From: CAZXIY01 sp964640935
GTDB lineage: Archaea; Thermoplasmatota; Thermoplasmata; Methanomassiliicoccales; Methanomethylophilaceae
Reading direction: 5' to 3'
Assembly: GCA_964640935.1 (NCBI GenBank)
Contig: CAZXIY010000043.1
Span: 1 to 10,335, forward strand
Length of the DNA: 10,335 nucleotides
Part shown: positions 1-5,938 of the stretch, one piece after another
How positions within the stretch are numbered: position 1 is the stretch's first letter
How the letters are laid out: every line of letters starts with the position of its first letter
Position numbers and translations under genes: made by a program
Notes under the pieces: model-generated
Database searches by the model: none
The model's input: the letters and a program-made list of their open reading frames with translations, nothing else
Told to the model about the DNA's origin: nothing

Positions 1-355
1 CATCGTACCTCCCGAATGGGCCGAGTATGTGAAGACAGGCAGGCACACAGAGAAGGCCCCTACCCAGGAAGACTGGTGGTTCACAAGGGCCGCCTCGATC
101 CTGAGAAAGCTCTACATCAAGGGTCCCATGGGATCCTCAAAGCTCGCAGCCGAGTATGGCGGATTCGCCGACGAAGGCACGATGCCTAACAGGGCAGTCA
201 AGGGAAGCCGCAGCATTGCAAGAAAATGTATGATTCAGCTCGAGCAGGCTGGCTATCTCGTCTCGAAGGACAAGGAAGGCCGTGCTATAAGCCCCAGCGG
301 TATGTCGCTTTTGGACAACACCGCGAAAGAGGTATTCGACGAGATGAAAGCCTAA
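1..355 (+). CDS. rps19e: Ribosomal protein S19e, 5'-truncated by the window edge
   Basis: Component of the archaeal/eukaryotic small ribosomal subunit. The reading frame is already open at base 2 and ends at TAA 353-355, giving 117 visible residues; archaeal S19e is about 150, so roughly 30 N-terminal residues lie before the window. The translation begins IVPPEWAEYVKTGRHTEKAP, the characteristic S19e stretch, followed by QEDWWFTRAASILRKLYI and the winged-helix-like core with GSSKLAAEYGG. A GTG at 29-31 could be mistaken for a start, but the upstream in-frame residues PPEWAEY are conserved family sequence, so it is internal. It is the first visible gene of a run with PDCD5-like, L39e, L31e and aIF6 genes on the same strand. 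The stop is 6-12 nt from the next start, so cotranscription is very likely. The family call is near certain. Confidence 0.95.
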   Translation, partial: IVPPEWAEYVKTGRHTEKAPTQEDWWFTRAASILRKLYIKGPMGSSKLAAEYGGFADEGTMPNRAVKGSRSIARKCMIQLEQAGYLVSKDKEGRAISPSGMSLLDNTAKEVFDEMKA

Positions 356-367
356 GGTGGAATGAGC

Positions 368-709
368 ATGGATGACCCTGAATTGGACGCATTGAGACAG
401 AGAAGGCTCGCAGAGATGCAGGCCGGTCAGCAGCAGGCAGCCGTACAGCAGCAGGCCGCAGACAATCAGCGCAGACAGATGGAGATCCAGAAACAGGCGA
501 TATTAAGGCAGATCCTTACCCCGGAAGCAAGGGACAGGCTCGCGAACATAAGGGTCGCGAACCCGGAGCTTGCGAACTCCGTGGAGATGCAATTGATACA
601 GTTCGCCCAGTCCGGAAAACTACAGGGAGTCATTACCGACGCCATGCTCAGAGACATCCTGAGGCAGGTCGCCCCGCAACACAGGGAGATCACCATCGAG
701 AGGAGATAA
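368..709 (+). CDS. PDCD5-family DNA-binding protein
   Basis: Small helical protein of the PDCD5/TFAR19 family, commonly annotated in archaea as a DNA-binding protein; the precise cellular role in archaea is unsettled. The N-terminus MDDPELDALRQRRLAEMQ is the typical opening, followed by a Gln/Ala-rich charged helix (about residues 18-45) and the conserved core with ILTPEARDRLANIRVANPE and a C-terminal helix ending in basic residues. I place the start at ATG 368, giving 113 aa: the Shine-Dalgarno-like GGTGG at 356-360 is 8 nt upstream of it, but only about 1-2 nt from the alternative ATG at 362 (115 aa), and homologues usually begin directly at the acidic MDD segment. It lies between S19e and L39e, an arrangement common in archaea and consistent with a translation-linked role. 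Confidence 0.93.
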   Translation: MDDPELDALRQRRLAEMQAGQQQAAVQQQAADNQRRQMEIQKQAILRQILTPEARDRLANIRVANPELANSVEMQLIQFAQSGKLQGVITDAMLRDILRQVAPQHREITIERR

Positions 710-711
710 CC

Positions 712-867
712 ATGTCATCAACTAAACCGCCAGCCATGAAGGCCAGGCTCAACAAGGCGACGAAACAGAACCGCCGTGTCCCCGCCTGGGTTATGATCAG
801 AACGAACAGACAGTTCCTCCGCCACCCCAAGAGAAGGTCGTGGCGTGTGAGCAAACTGAAAGAGTGA
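712..867 (+). CDS. rpl39e: Ribosomal protein L39e (51 aa)
   Basis: Very small basic large-subunit protein that lines the polypeptide exit tunnel. The 51-residue translation begins MSSTKPPAMKARLNKATKQN and continues with RRVPAWVMIRTNR and HPKRRSWRVSKLKE, matching L39e throughout: the KxRL.KA..QNR.VP.W and RR.WR signatures are visible and length is normal for the family. The start ATG 712 is 2 nt after the PDCD5-like stop and is preceded by a good ribosome binding site, AGGAGAT at 701-707, which overlaps that stop codon, so translation may be coupled. The next gene, L31e, starts 9 nt after the TGA at 865-867. It is short enough to be missed by length-filtered gene calling, but the match is unambiguous. 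Confidence 0.97.
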   Translation: MSSTKPPAMKARLNKATKQNRRVPAWVMIRTNRQFLRHPKRRSWRVSKLKE

Positions 868-876
868 GGGATTGAA

Positions 877-1140
877 ATGAGTGACGAAATCGAGAGAATT
901 ATCACCATCCCCATGAGGGCCACCAAGATGGCTCCCCGCACCAAGAGAGCGAAACGCGCGATCAAGGAGATCAGGGAGAACATCATGAGGCACATGAAGG
1001 TCGAGTCGGACAAGGTCTGGATCGACGCCAAGCTCAACGAGAAGATCTGGGAGAGGGGAATCCAGAACCCGCCCAAGAAGATCACCGTCAAGGCCGTCAA
1101 ATACGACGACGGGCTTGTCGAAGTGTCCCTCGCGGAGTGA
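877..1140 (+). CDS. rpl31e: Ribosomal protein L31e
   Basis: Large-subunit protein found at the rim of the polypeptide exit tunnel in archaea and eukaryotes. The 87-residue product starts MSDEIERIITIPMR and contains RTKRAKRAIKEIRENIMRHM, then VWIDAKLNEKIWERGIQNPP and KITVKAVK, all typical L31e features. The length is normal. A purine-rich GTGAGGGATTG precedes ATG 877 and overlaps the L39e stop region. Nine nucleotides separate its stop from the aIF6 start, so it sits in the middle of a contiguous operon. L39e-L31e-aIF6 is a widely conserved archaeal gene order. The N-terminus has no obvious alternative start. Confidence 0.97.
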   Translation: MSDEIERIITIPMRATKMAPRTKRAKRAIKEIRENIMRHMKVESDKVWIDAKLNEKIWERGIQNPPKKITVKAVKYDDGLVEVSLAE

Positions 1141-1149
1141 GGTGAAAAC

Positions 1150-1812
1150 ATGATGAGGTTCTCGCGGTACGGCGGAAATCCGACTATCGGCGTATTCGTC
1201 GCGGCCAGCGAGAGCCTCGCTTTTGTCGCCTACGATGCCGCCGACCAGATGGTCGGGGACATCGAGCAGGCGCTGGGAGTGAAAGCGGTCAGGGTCACGA
1301 TCGGCGACAGCTATGTCGTCGGTTCCCTGATCGCCATGAACTCCAACGGGGCCATCGTGTCCGGTCTTGCGGGAGAGAGGGAGCTCGAGGTCATACGCGA
1401 GCTGACCCCCGTTGCCCTTATCCAGGACAAGCTCAACGCGGCCGGGAACAACATCCTCGTGAACGATCACGGTGCGATAGTCAACCCCGAGATAGACGAC
1501 GCGTCGATGAAGGGCATCGAAGATGCCCTCGGCGTCGAGTGCGTCAGGTCGACCATCGCCGACATAAACACCGTAGGATCAGCATGCAGGGTCACCAACA
1601 AGGGGGCCGCAGTGCATCCCGAGGCGACCGAAGAGGATATACGCCTGATAAAGGAAGTATTGAAAGTGGACAGCGTCGTCAAGACAACGCTGAACCACGG
1701 CTCCAGGTTCATAGCCCCGTGCGTCGTCGCCAACAGCAAGGGTGCGGTAGTGGGAGACACCACCACGCCTATCGAGATGGGGAAGCTGGAAGACGCCCTC
1801 TGTCTCTACTGA
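1150..1812 (+). CDS. eif6: Translation initiation factor 6 (aIF6)
   Basis: aIF6 binds the 50S subunit and prevents premature joining with 30S. The 220-residue product shows the conserved opening GNPTIGVFVAASESLAFV and the repetitive pentein architecture: roughly five recurrences of an alpha/beta unit including ALGVKAVRVTIGD...VGSLIAMNSNGAIV and ALGVECVRSTIAD...VGSACRVTNKGAAV. ATG 1150 is 5 nt downstream of GGTG (1141-1144); ATG 1153 is an equally spaced alternative that would remove one residue. It is the last gene of the visible ribosomal operon. In many euryarchaea it is followed by rplX (L18Ae), pfdA and ftsY; here the next gene is on the opposite strand, and the two overlap by 7 nt at their 3' ends (1806-1812). 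Confidence 0.96.
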   Translation: MMRFSRYGGNPTIGVFVAASESLAFVAYDAADQMVGDIEQALGVKAVRVTIGDSYVVGSLIAMNSNGAIVSGLAGERELEVIRELTPVALIQDKLNAAGNNILVNDHGAIVNPEIDDASMKGIEDALGVECVRSTIADINTVGSACRVTNKGAAVHPEATEEDIRLIKEVLKVDSVVKTTLNHGSRFIAPCVVANSKGAVVGDTTTPIEMGKLEDALCLY

Positions 1813-2450
1813 CGGTCGAACACCCAGCATTCTTTTGTTTCGGGCAGTTCGTCCTTGGATATGTCCAGCGAGTTCCCGACGTATACGACGTTATCCTCGG
1901 GTATCATCGACAGGAAGCTGTCCAGGCTCGCCACCGGTATGGTCAGTCCGCCCACGCGGTAGTGCATCGGGACGACGACCTGCGGCGAGATCAGTTCTAT
2001 GAATTCCTTGAGCTGATCGTTCTCCATCGTGTACACTCCGCCCACGGGCAGGAACAGTATGTTCACGCCCTTCACCGCCTTTATGACGTTGTCGGACGGT
2101 ATGTCCCCCAGGTCTCCGCAGTGGCAGATGCTTATGCCGTCCATCTGGAAGGCGTACATCGTGTTGAATCCTCTCAGCTTGCCGTTCTCCTGGTCGTGGA
2201 ACGTGGCGTACCCGTGGAAGTTCATGCCTTTGCATTCGAACCTTCCGTTGTGGGCCAGGTGGTTCTTGTGGTCCCCGTTTATGACCCTCGCGGCATTGTG
2301 GTCGTAATGGTCATGGGTCATCAGGACTATGTCCGCCGTAGCTCTCGGCGGTTTTATCCCTATCGATTTTCCGTCGTGGGGATCGATGACGACGGTTATG
2401 TTCCCGTCGCTGTATTCGAAACACGAATGCCCGTGCCACTTGATCTGCAT
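1806..2450 (-). CDS. MBL-fold metal-dependent hydrolase (UPF0173/UlaG-like)
   Basis: Predicted metallo-beta-lactamase-fold hydrolase of 214 aa; the substrate is unknown. The zinc-binding motif is intact: THDHYDH at residues 45-51 gives His46, His48, Asp50 and His51. Further ligand candidates are His85 (in FHD), Asp113 (in CGDLGD) and His163 (in VPMHYR). The N-terminal IKWHGHSCF is typical of the UlaG/UPF0173 group rather than of true beta-lactamases. The protein has no signal peptide or membrane segment and should be cytoplasmic. ATG at 2448-2450 has no clear Shine-Dalgarno sequence; a weak T-rich box 22-27 nt upstream suggests a leaderless message. It is divergent from the DUF373 gene, sharing an 87-nt promoter region, and convergent with aIF6. 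Confidence 0.88.
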   Translation of the reverse strand: MQIKWHGHSCFEYSDGNITVVIDPHDGKSIGIKPPRATADIVLMTHDHYDHNAARVINGDHKNHLAHNGRFECKGMNFHGYATFHDQENGKLRGFNTMYAFQMDGISICHCGDLGDIPSDNVIKAVKGVNILFLPVGGVYTMENDQLKEFIELISPQVVVPMHYRVGGLTIPVASLDSFLSMIPEDNVVYVGNSLDISKDELPETKECWVFDRQ

Positions 2451-2472
2451 GATACAGCATCGCCATCCACTG

Positions 2473-2478
2473 TAAAAA
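2473..2478 (-). promoter_or_regulatory. Weak TATA-like box for the MBL hydrolase
   Basis: On the minus strand this reads TTTTTA, followed by CA, centred about 25 nt upstream of the hydrolase ATG at 2450. The distance fits an archaeal leaderless promoter, but the sequence is a poor TATA match, so this is a weak assignment. Confidence 0.3.
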
Positions 2479-2507
2479 GGTGATGATTCGGAACGTTACG
2501 GGAATAA

Positions 2508-2514
2508 TTATAAG
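2508..2514 (+). promoter_or_regulatory. TATA box of the DUF373-mptE operon
   Basis: TTATAAG lies in an AT-rich patch (2503-2513) and is centred about 27 nt upstream of the GTG at 2538. There is no ribosome binding site before that GTG. TATA-to-start spacing of this size is what an archaeal leaderless transcript shows, and it supports GTG 2538 as the true start. Confidence 0.6.
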
Positions 2515-2537
2515 TGTAACAAGCCAGATTTAACTCC

Positions 2538-3674
2538 GTGAACAAGACACTGATCCTCGTTGTGGACAGAGATAACGACTTCGGTTTCAAAGGCAGAGTG
2601 GAAACTCCGCTGGTCGGTATCAAAGGATGCACGCAGGCGGTCATCGACCTGGGTTCGGTGGACCCGGAGGATTCGGATGTCAACGCCCTGCTGGCGGCCA
2701 TCAACATATACAAGGATCTCATCGAAGAGAAGAAGAACGTAGAGATCGCCCTGATATGCGGCGACCAGAAGGTCGGTCACAAGTCGGACTCCATACTCGT
2801 GGATCAGATGACCGAGCTCATGGACACGGTCCGTCCGGACCGTGCGATCCTCGTCGGGGACGGAGCGGAGGACGAGTACGTCTATCCGATCATCTCGTCC
2901 CGCGTTCCCATAGATTCGGTGAGACGCGTCTACGTGAAGCAGGCCCCCGGCGTCGAGGGAACGGTGTACATAATATCGAAGATGCTCTCCGACCCGGCGA
3001 AGAGGAAGAGATTCCTCGCACCTATCGGCGCTCTTCTCTGTCTGATAGCGTTCGTGTACCTTGTGCAGGGCATCTATGCCTTCTATGTCACGGGATACGA
3101 CAGCTACATCTTCTCCCTCACGGCACCTATCGTCGTCCTCCTGCTCGGCGGTCTCGTTCTCGTCTACGCATACAATATGGTCGACCGCGTGATAGATTTC
3201 TTCGATAATTGGAGAAGGAATTTCCAGAAGGGCAGTCTTTCCATGACGTTCACGATACTCTCCATCGGCATGGCTTTGATCGGCCTCGTCATGGGAGCTT
3301 ATTCGGTAAAGAACATCCTGGACAACAACATACTCTATCTGTGCATCGTTTTCATCACGAACTCATTGTGGCCGATAATCTTCGCTATTTTCATCTACGA
3401 TGTGGGAAAGATGATCGCGGATTACATCGACAAGGAGATGATCGGACGCAGCATAATGATAAGCACCGTATCGATATTCGGCCTTGCGTTCATCATCCAG
3501 GGTGTCGTGGACTTCCTCAGGAGCTATCTCGGATACGGGACCACCGACATGCTGTTCACCGTCGTGGAGATCATTGTCGGCGTATTGTTCGCTCTCACTG
3601 CCAGCATCCTGCAGGGTTCGTATAAGAAGTACTTCGACGCGGAAAGAGGCGCGGAAGCCGATGAGAAGGCCTGA
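2538..3674 (+). CDS. DUF373 family integral membrane protein
   Basis: Archaeal membrane protein of unknown function, 378 aa, recognised as DUF373. A soluble N-terminal domain (about residues 1-155) starts with the beta-strand NKTLILVVDRDNDFG and contains KGCTQAVIDLGSVDPEDSDVNA and VRPDRAILVGDGAEDEYVYP, an arrangement reminiscent of nucleotide-binding or toprim-like folds, though that is only resemblance. The C-terminal half has about six hydrophobic segments, near residues 160-182, 192-213, 237-256, 266-288, 305-325 and 338-358. The start is GTG 2538, supported by TATA spacing and absence of a leader. The last 14 nt overlap the start of mptE, so the two are almost certainly cotranscribed and translationally coupled. 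No enzymatic role can be asserted from the sequence. Confidence 0.88.
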   Translation: MNKTLILVVDRDNDFGFKGRVETPLVGIKGCTQAVIDLGSVDPEDSDVNALLAAINIYKDLIEEKKNVEIALICGDQKVGHKSDSILVDQMTELMDTVRPDRAILVGDGAEDEYVYPIISSRVPIDSVRRVYVKQAPGVEGTVYIISKMLSDPAKRKRFLAPIGALLCLIAFVYLVQGIYAFYVTGYDSYIFSLTAPIVVLLLGGLVLVYAYNMVDRVIDFFDNWRRNFQKGSLSMTFTILSIGMALIGLVMGAYSVKNILDNNILYLCIVFITNSLWPIIFAIFIYDVGKMIADYIDKEMIGRSIMISTVSIFGLAFIIQGVVDFLRSYLGYGTTDMLFTVVEIIVGVLFALTASILQGSYKKYFDAERGAEADEKA

Positions 3675-4326
3675 GTGGGAGCCCCTATACGAGCGCATAC
3701 TCGCAGATATGGGCTATGACAGGCGGGACGACGAGAGTTCCGCGAGACTTCTAAGAGCTCTGACGGTCAATTCCGATCTTGTATCCGATGACGATATGGC
3801 GTCGATGATAGGTCCCGTCGTATCCGTATTCGGAGCGGCGGACACGCTTCTGAACGATATCGCAAAGAAGGTCCCTGCGGGAACGCTCATCTCTGCCGGT
3901 TCGGCCACCAGGACCGTCATGGACGCGGGCATAGTGCCTGACATAGTCGTCACCGATCTGGACGGCGACATAGATTCTCAGATCGCCGCCTCCGAGAAGG
4001 GGGCGGTGACGGTCATACACGCCCACGGTGACAATGCGGATCTTCTGATGAGATATGTGCATTCGTTCCCCGGACGGATCATGATAACGACGCAGTCCGT
4101 GCCCGACAAGGTGATCTACAACTTCGGCGGATTCACCGACGGCGACAGGGCTGTATGCATGGCAAGGCATTTCGGGGCCCGCAGCATCTTTCTTTACGGA
4201 TTCGATTTCGATAATCCGTCCGCCAAGGACGGGTCGGACATCGAGACAAAAAGAAAGAAGTTGGTCTGGGCCAGGGAGATCATCGAAGGCCTCAGACCGT
4301 CGGACGAGGATCTCGTCAGAATATGA
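3661..4326 (+). CDS. mptE: 6-hydroxymethyl-7,8-dihydropterin pyrophosphokinase, MptE type (DUF115)
   Basis: MptE transfers pyrophosphate from ATP to 6-hydroxymethyl-7,8-dihydropterin, a step toward tetrahydromethanopterin or folate-type pterins in archaea that lack FolK. The 221-residue product shows the DUF115 signatures: VTDLDGD at 97-103, HAHGDN at 120-125, NFGGFTDGDRA at 154-164 and the GFDFD segment at 180-184; the Asp residues probably bind metal and ATP. I chose ATG 3661 although the frame is open further upstream, because the N-terminus then reads MRRPEWEPLYERI, which suits the family, and GAGG lies at 3646-3649. It overlaps the end of the DUF373 gene by 14 nt, and its 3' end overlaps the convergent protease gene by 11 nt. 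A soluble enzyme is expected. Confidence 0.87.
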   Translation: MRRPEWEPLYERILADMGYDRRDDESSARLLRALTVNSDLVSDDDMASMIGPVVSVFGAADTLLNDIAKKVPAGTLISAGSATRTVMDAGIVPDIVVTDLDGDIDSQIAASEKGAVTVIHAHGDNADLLMRYVHSFPGRIMITTQSVPDKVIYNFGGFTDGDRAVCMARHFGARSIFLYGFDFDNPSAKDGSDIETKRKKLVWAREIIEGLRPSDEDLVRI

Positions 4327-5845
4327 TCACGAACATGACGAGGACCAGTATCATCAGCGTGATCCACGTCGTCGCCGAACCTATCATATCGACATAGCGT
4401 TCACGCTTCTCGCCTTTCATTCCGAGCTTCTCGAGTATGAAGTCCACTCCTCCGATGTAGAGGAACCCTCCGTCGAACGGTATCGCCGGGAGAGCGTTCG
4501 ATACTCCGAGGACTATGTTCAGCCAGAACGTCCAGTAGATCAGCGATATCATCACCCAGAACACATCGTCCGGGATTATGCCGCTGTCGTACCACCACTG
4601 CGTGCTCTCGGGCACAGGCGAGTATCCTCTGAACGGCGTACCGATGTAGGATATCGCGCCCATGGCGTAGTCGCTGACGGTCTCGCATCCGTAGAACGGA
4701 TTCGTCGCAACGCTCATTGTGGCGTTCGGCGTGGTGAATGTGAATCCGCCTGTGTTCGTAGATATTCCGAGGTATCCGACGCCCTTGTTATCTGTGAGGG
4801 TTATGTTGTCGGTCGTGTACTCGTAGCCTTTGTACTGATATGTGACGGTGATCACATCTCCGGCCTTGGTGCCGTTCATGTACTGTTTGAATGACGAGGC
4901 CGAGCCGATATCGGTTGTAACATCGCCGCGCGTTATCGTCTTTATGAACGATCCTTTCGGGATGTCGGCGTTGTAAGCGGGAGAGTTGGAGACAACGGAT
5001 ACGATATACGTTCCGAGCTCCACAACCTTTTCTTCTTTGTCGTCGTGATATTGATATGTTATCGTGTAGACATCGTACTTGTCGATGGTGCTGTTGAACT
5101 CATCCAAGGAGTCCATCGGCTCGCCGTTCACGGTAAGTATGATCGACGTCGTCGGTATCTCGGAGTCATAACCGGGCGAGTCCGCTGTCACGCCGTATAT
5201 CGCGGGGCCGTCCTCATAGGTCGATGTGACGCCGTATGTGAGGCACGCGGACATCACGAGGAAGAGCACGAGGGCCAAGATGCAGTTCGTCGTTATTCCT
5301 GCGGCGTAGAGGTCCATCCTGGCCTTCCTGCTGCATTTCTGCACCTGTTCCTCATTGGGCTCGACGAACGCCCCCAGAGGGACGACTCCGTAGAGTATCC
5401 CCGTGGATTCGATGTTCATGTCGTTGGCCCTGGTCTGTATGCCGTGGGCGGTCTCGTGGACCACCATGGCGATGATGAGCCCTATCCACCCGTAGACCAG
5501 CGGCAGCATAGGATTCAGACCGGGTATGGCCAATGCGTATTCTATGCCCATCCCGCCCTTGCCTATCACGCTGGGGATCATGATGACATCGATGACCAGT
5601 ATCGCCACGATGTAGATCATCAGGATCAGCGAGATTATCTTGGAAAGGAATCCGCACACATGCCAGAATTGCTTATGTTTGGATAGGCGGTCCATGAGGC
5701 CTATGCCCCATTTCGTCTTGATCATTATCAGCGGGCCGTAAGGGACGATGCCTTTGGCCTTGGCTTTCTCGCTCGTCCTGACATAGATGTATATCGGGAT
5801 GTAAATGGCCAGAAGGACCAGGAGAACGATGTAGGTTGTATTCAT
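4316..5845 (-). CDS. Site-2 protease-like M50 membrane metalloprotease with two PDZ-like repeats
   Basis: Predicted intramembrane zinc metalloprotease of 509 aa. HETAH at residues 130-134 is the HExxH zinc motif, within a hydrophobic segment, and NALPAIPFDGG at 450-460 supplies the third ligand region (Asp458, LDG-type motif); YAAGITTN near 180-187 is a typical S2P segment. Membrane segments are also seen near 1-22, 67-91, 115-135, 185-205, 428-450 and 488-509. Between the catalytic halves, residues about 215-350 hold two PDZ-like units that resemble each other (SPGYDSEIP...TITYQY and SPAYNADIP...VTVTYQY, approximately). I start at ATG 5845, which has GGTG at 5853-5856 seven nt upstream; an upstream GTG at 5881 would sit next to the TATA box and is unlikely. 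The substrate is unknown. It overlaps mptE by 11 nt, tail to tail. Confidence 0.9.
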   Translation of the reverse strand: MNTTYIVLLVLLAIYIPIYIYVRTSEKAKAKGIVPYGPLIMIKTKWGIGLMDRLSKHKQFWHVCGFLSKIISLILMIYIVAILVIDVIMIPSVIGKGGMGIEYALAIPGLNPMLPLVYGWIGLIIAMVVHETAHGIQTRANDMNIESTGILYGVVPLGAFVEPNEEQVQKCSRKARMDLYAAGITTNCILALVLFLVMSACLTYGVTSTYEDGPAIYGVTADSPGYDSEIPTTSIILTVNGEPMDSLDEFNSTIDKYDVYTITYQYHDDKEEKVVELGTYIVSVVSNSPAYNADIPKGSFIKTITRGDVTTDIGSASSFKQYMNGTKAGDVITVTYQYKGYEYTTDNITLTDNKGVGYLGISTNTGGFTFTTPNATMSVATNPFYGCETVSDYAMGAISYIGTPFRGYSPVPESTQWWYDSGIIPDDVFWVMISLIYWTFWLNIVLGVSNALPAIPFDGGFLYIGGVDFILEKLGMKGEKRERYVDMIGSATTWITLMILVLVMFVIIF

Positions 5846-5881
5846 CGGGCCGCACCAAGCAAAAAGTGTAGTGCTCCCCAC

Positions 5882-5887
5882 TATAAA
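5882..5887 (-). promoter_or_regulatory. TATA box of the M50 protease gene
   Basis: The minus strand reads AATTTATAG, with the core TTTATA at 5882-5887. Initiation about 26 nt downstream, near 5858, would leave a leader of roughly 13 nt carrying the GGTG ribosome binding site at 5853-5856. This supports a promoter separate from that of the upstream nrdD gene. Confidence 0.55.
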
Positions 5888-5900
5888 TTATATCATATCG

Positions 5901-5925
5901 GGCGGGGGAGGGTGAGGCCCCCGCC
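5901..5925 (-). terminator. GC-rich hairpin between nrdD and the M50 protease gene
   Basis: Eight perfect base pairs join GGCGGGGG at 5901-5908 with CCCCCGCC at 5918-5925, around a 9-nt loop. It begins 13 nt after the nrdD stop codon on the minus strand and directly precedes the AT-rich promoter of the protease gene. There is no run of uridines right after the stem, so it may be a 3'-end stabiliser or transcript boundary and need not be a classical terminator. The structure is seen in the sequence; its function is inferred. Confidence 0.4.
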
Positions 5926-5938
5926 TCAAATGGTTTTA

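Noticed and set aside
718..1470. A 250-codon minus-strand open frame antisense to L39e, L31e and aIF6
   Set aside because: It lies opposite three certain ribosomal/translation genes and has no plausible initiation signals.
1539..2483. A 314-codon plus-strand open frame through the end of aIF6 and antisense to the MBL hydrolase
   Set aside because: Both overlapped genes have intact family motifs; this frame's translation is biased and motif-free.
2482..2532. A possible 16-codon leader peptide starting at ATG 2482 after AAGGTG
   Set aside because: The GGTG is directly against the ATG, too close to act as a ribosome binding site, and the TATA box of the next operon lies inside the frame.
3484..3660. 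An N-terminal extension of MptE into the DUF373 coding region
   Set aside because: The extra residues are Ser/Arg/Cys-rich out-of-frame translation of a membrane segment; ATG 3661 gives a normal-length DUF115 protein.
5843..5881. An N-terminal extension of the protease to GTG 5881
   Set aside because: That start abuts the TATA box and lacks a ribosome binding site, whereas ATG 5845 has GGTG 7 nt upstream and begins directly at the first membrane segment.
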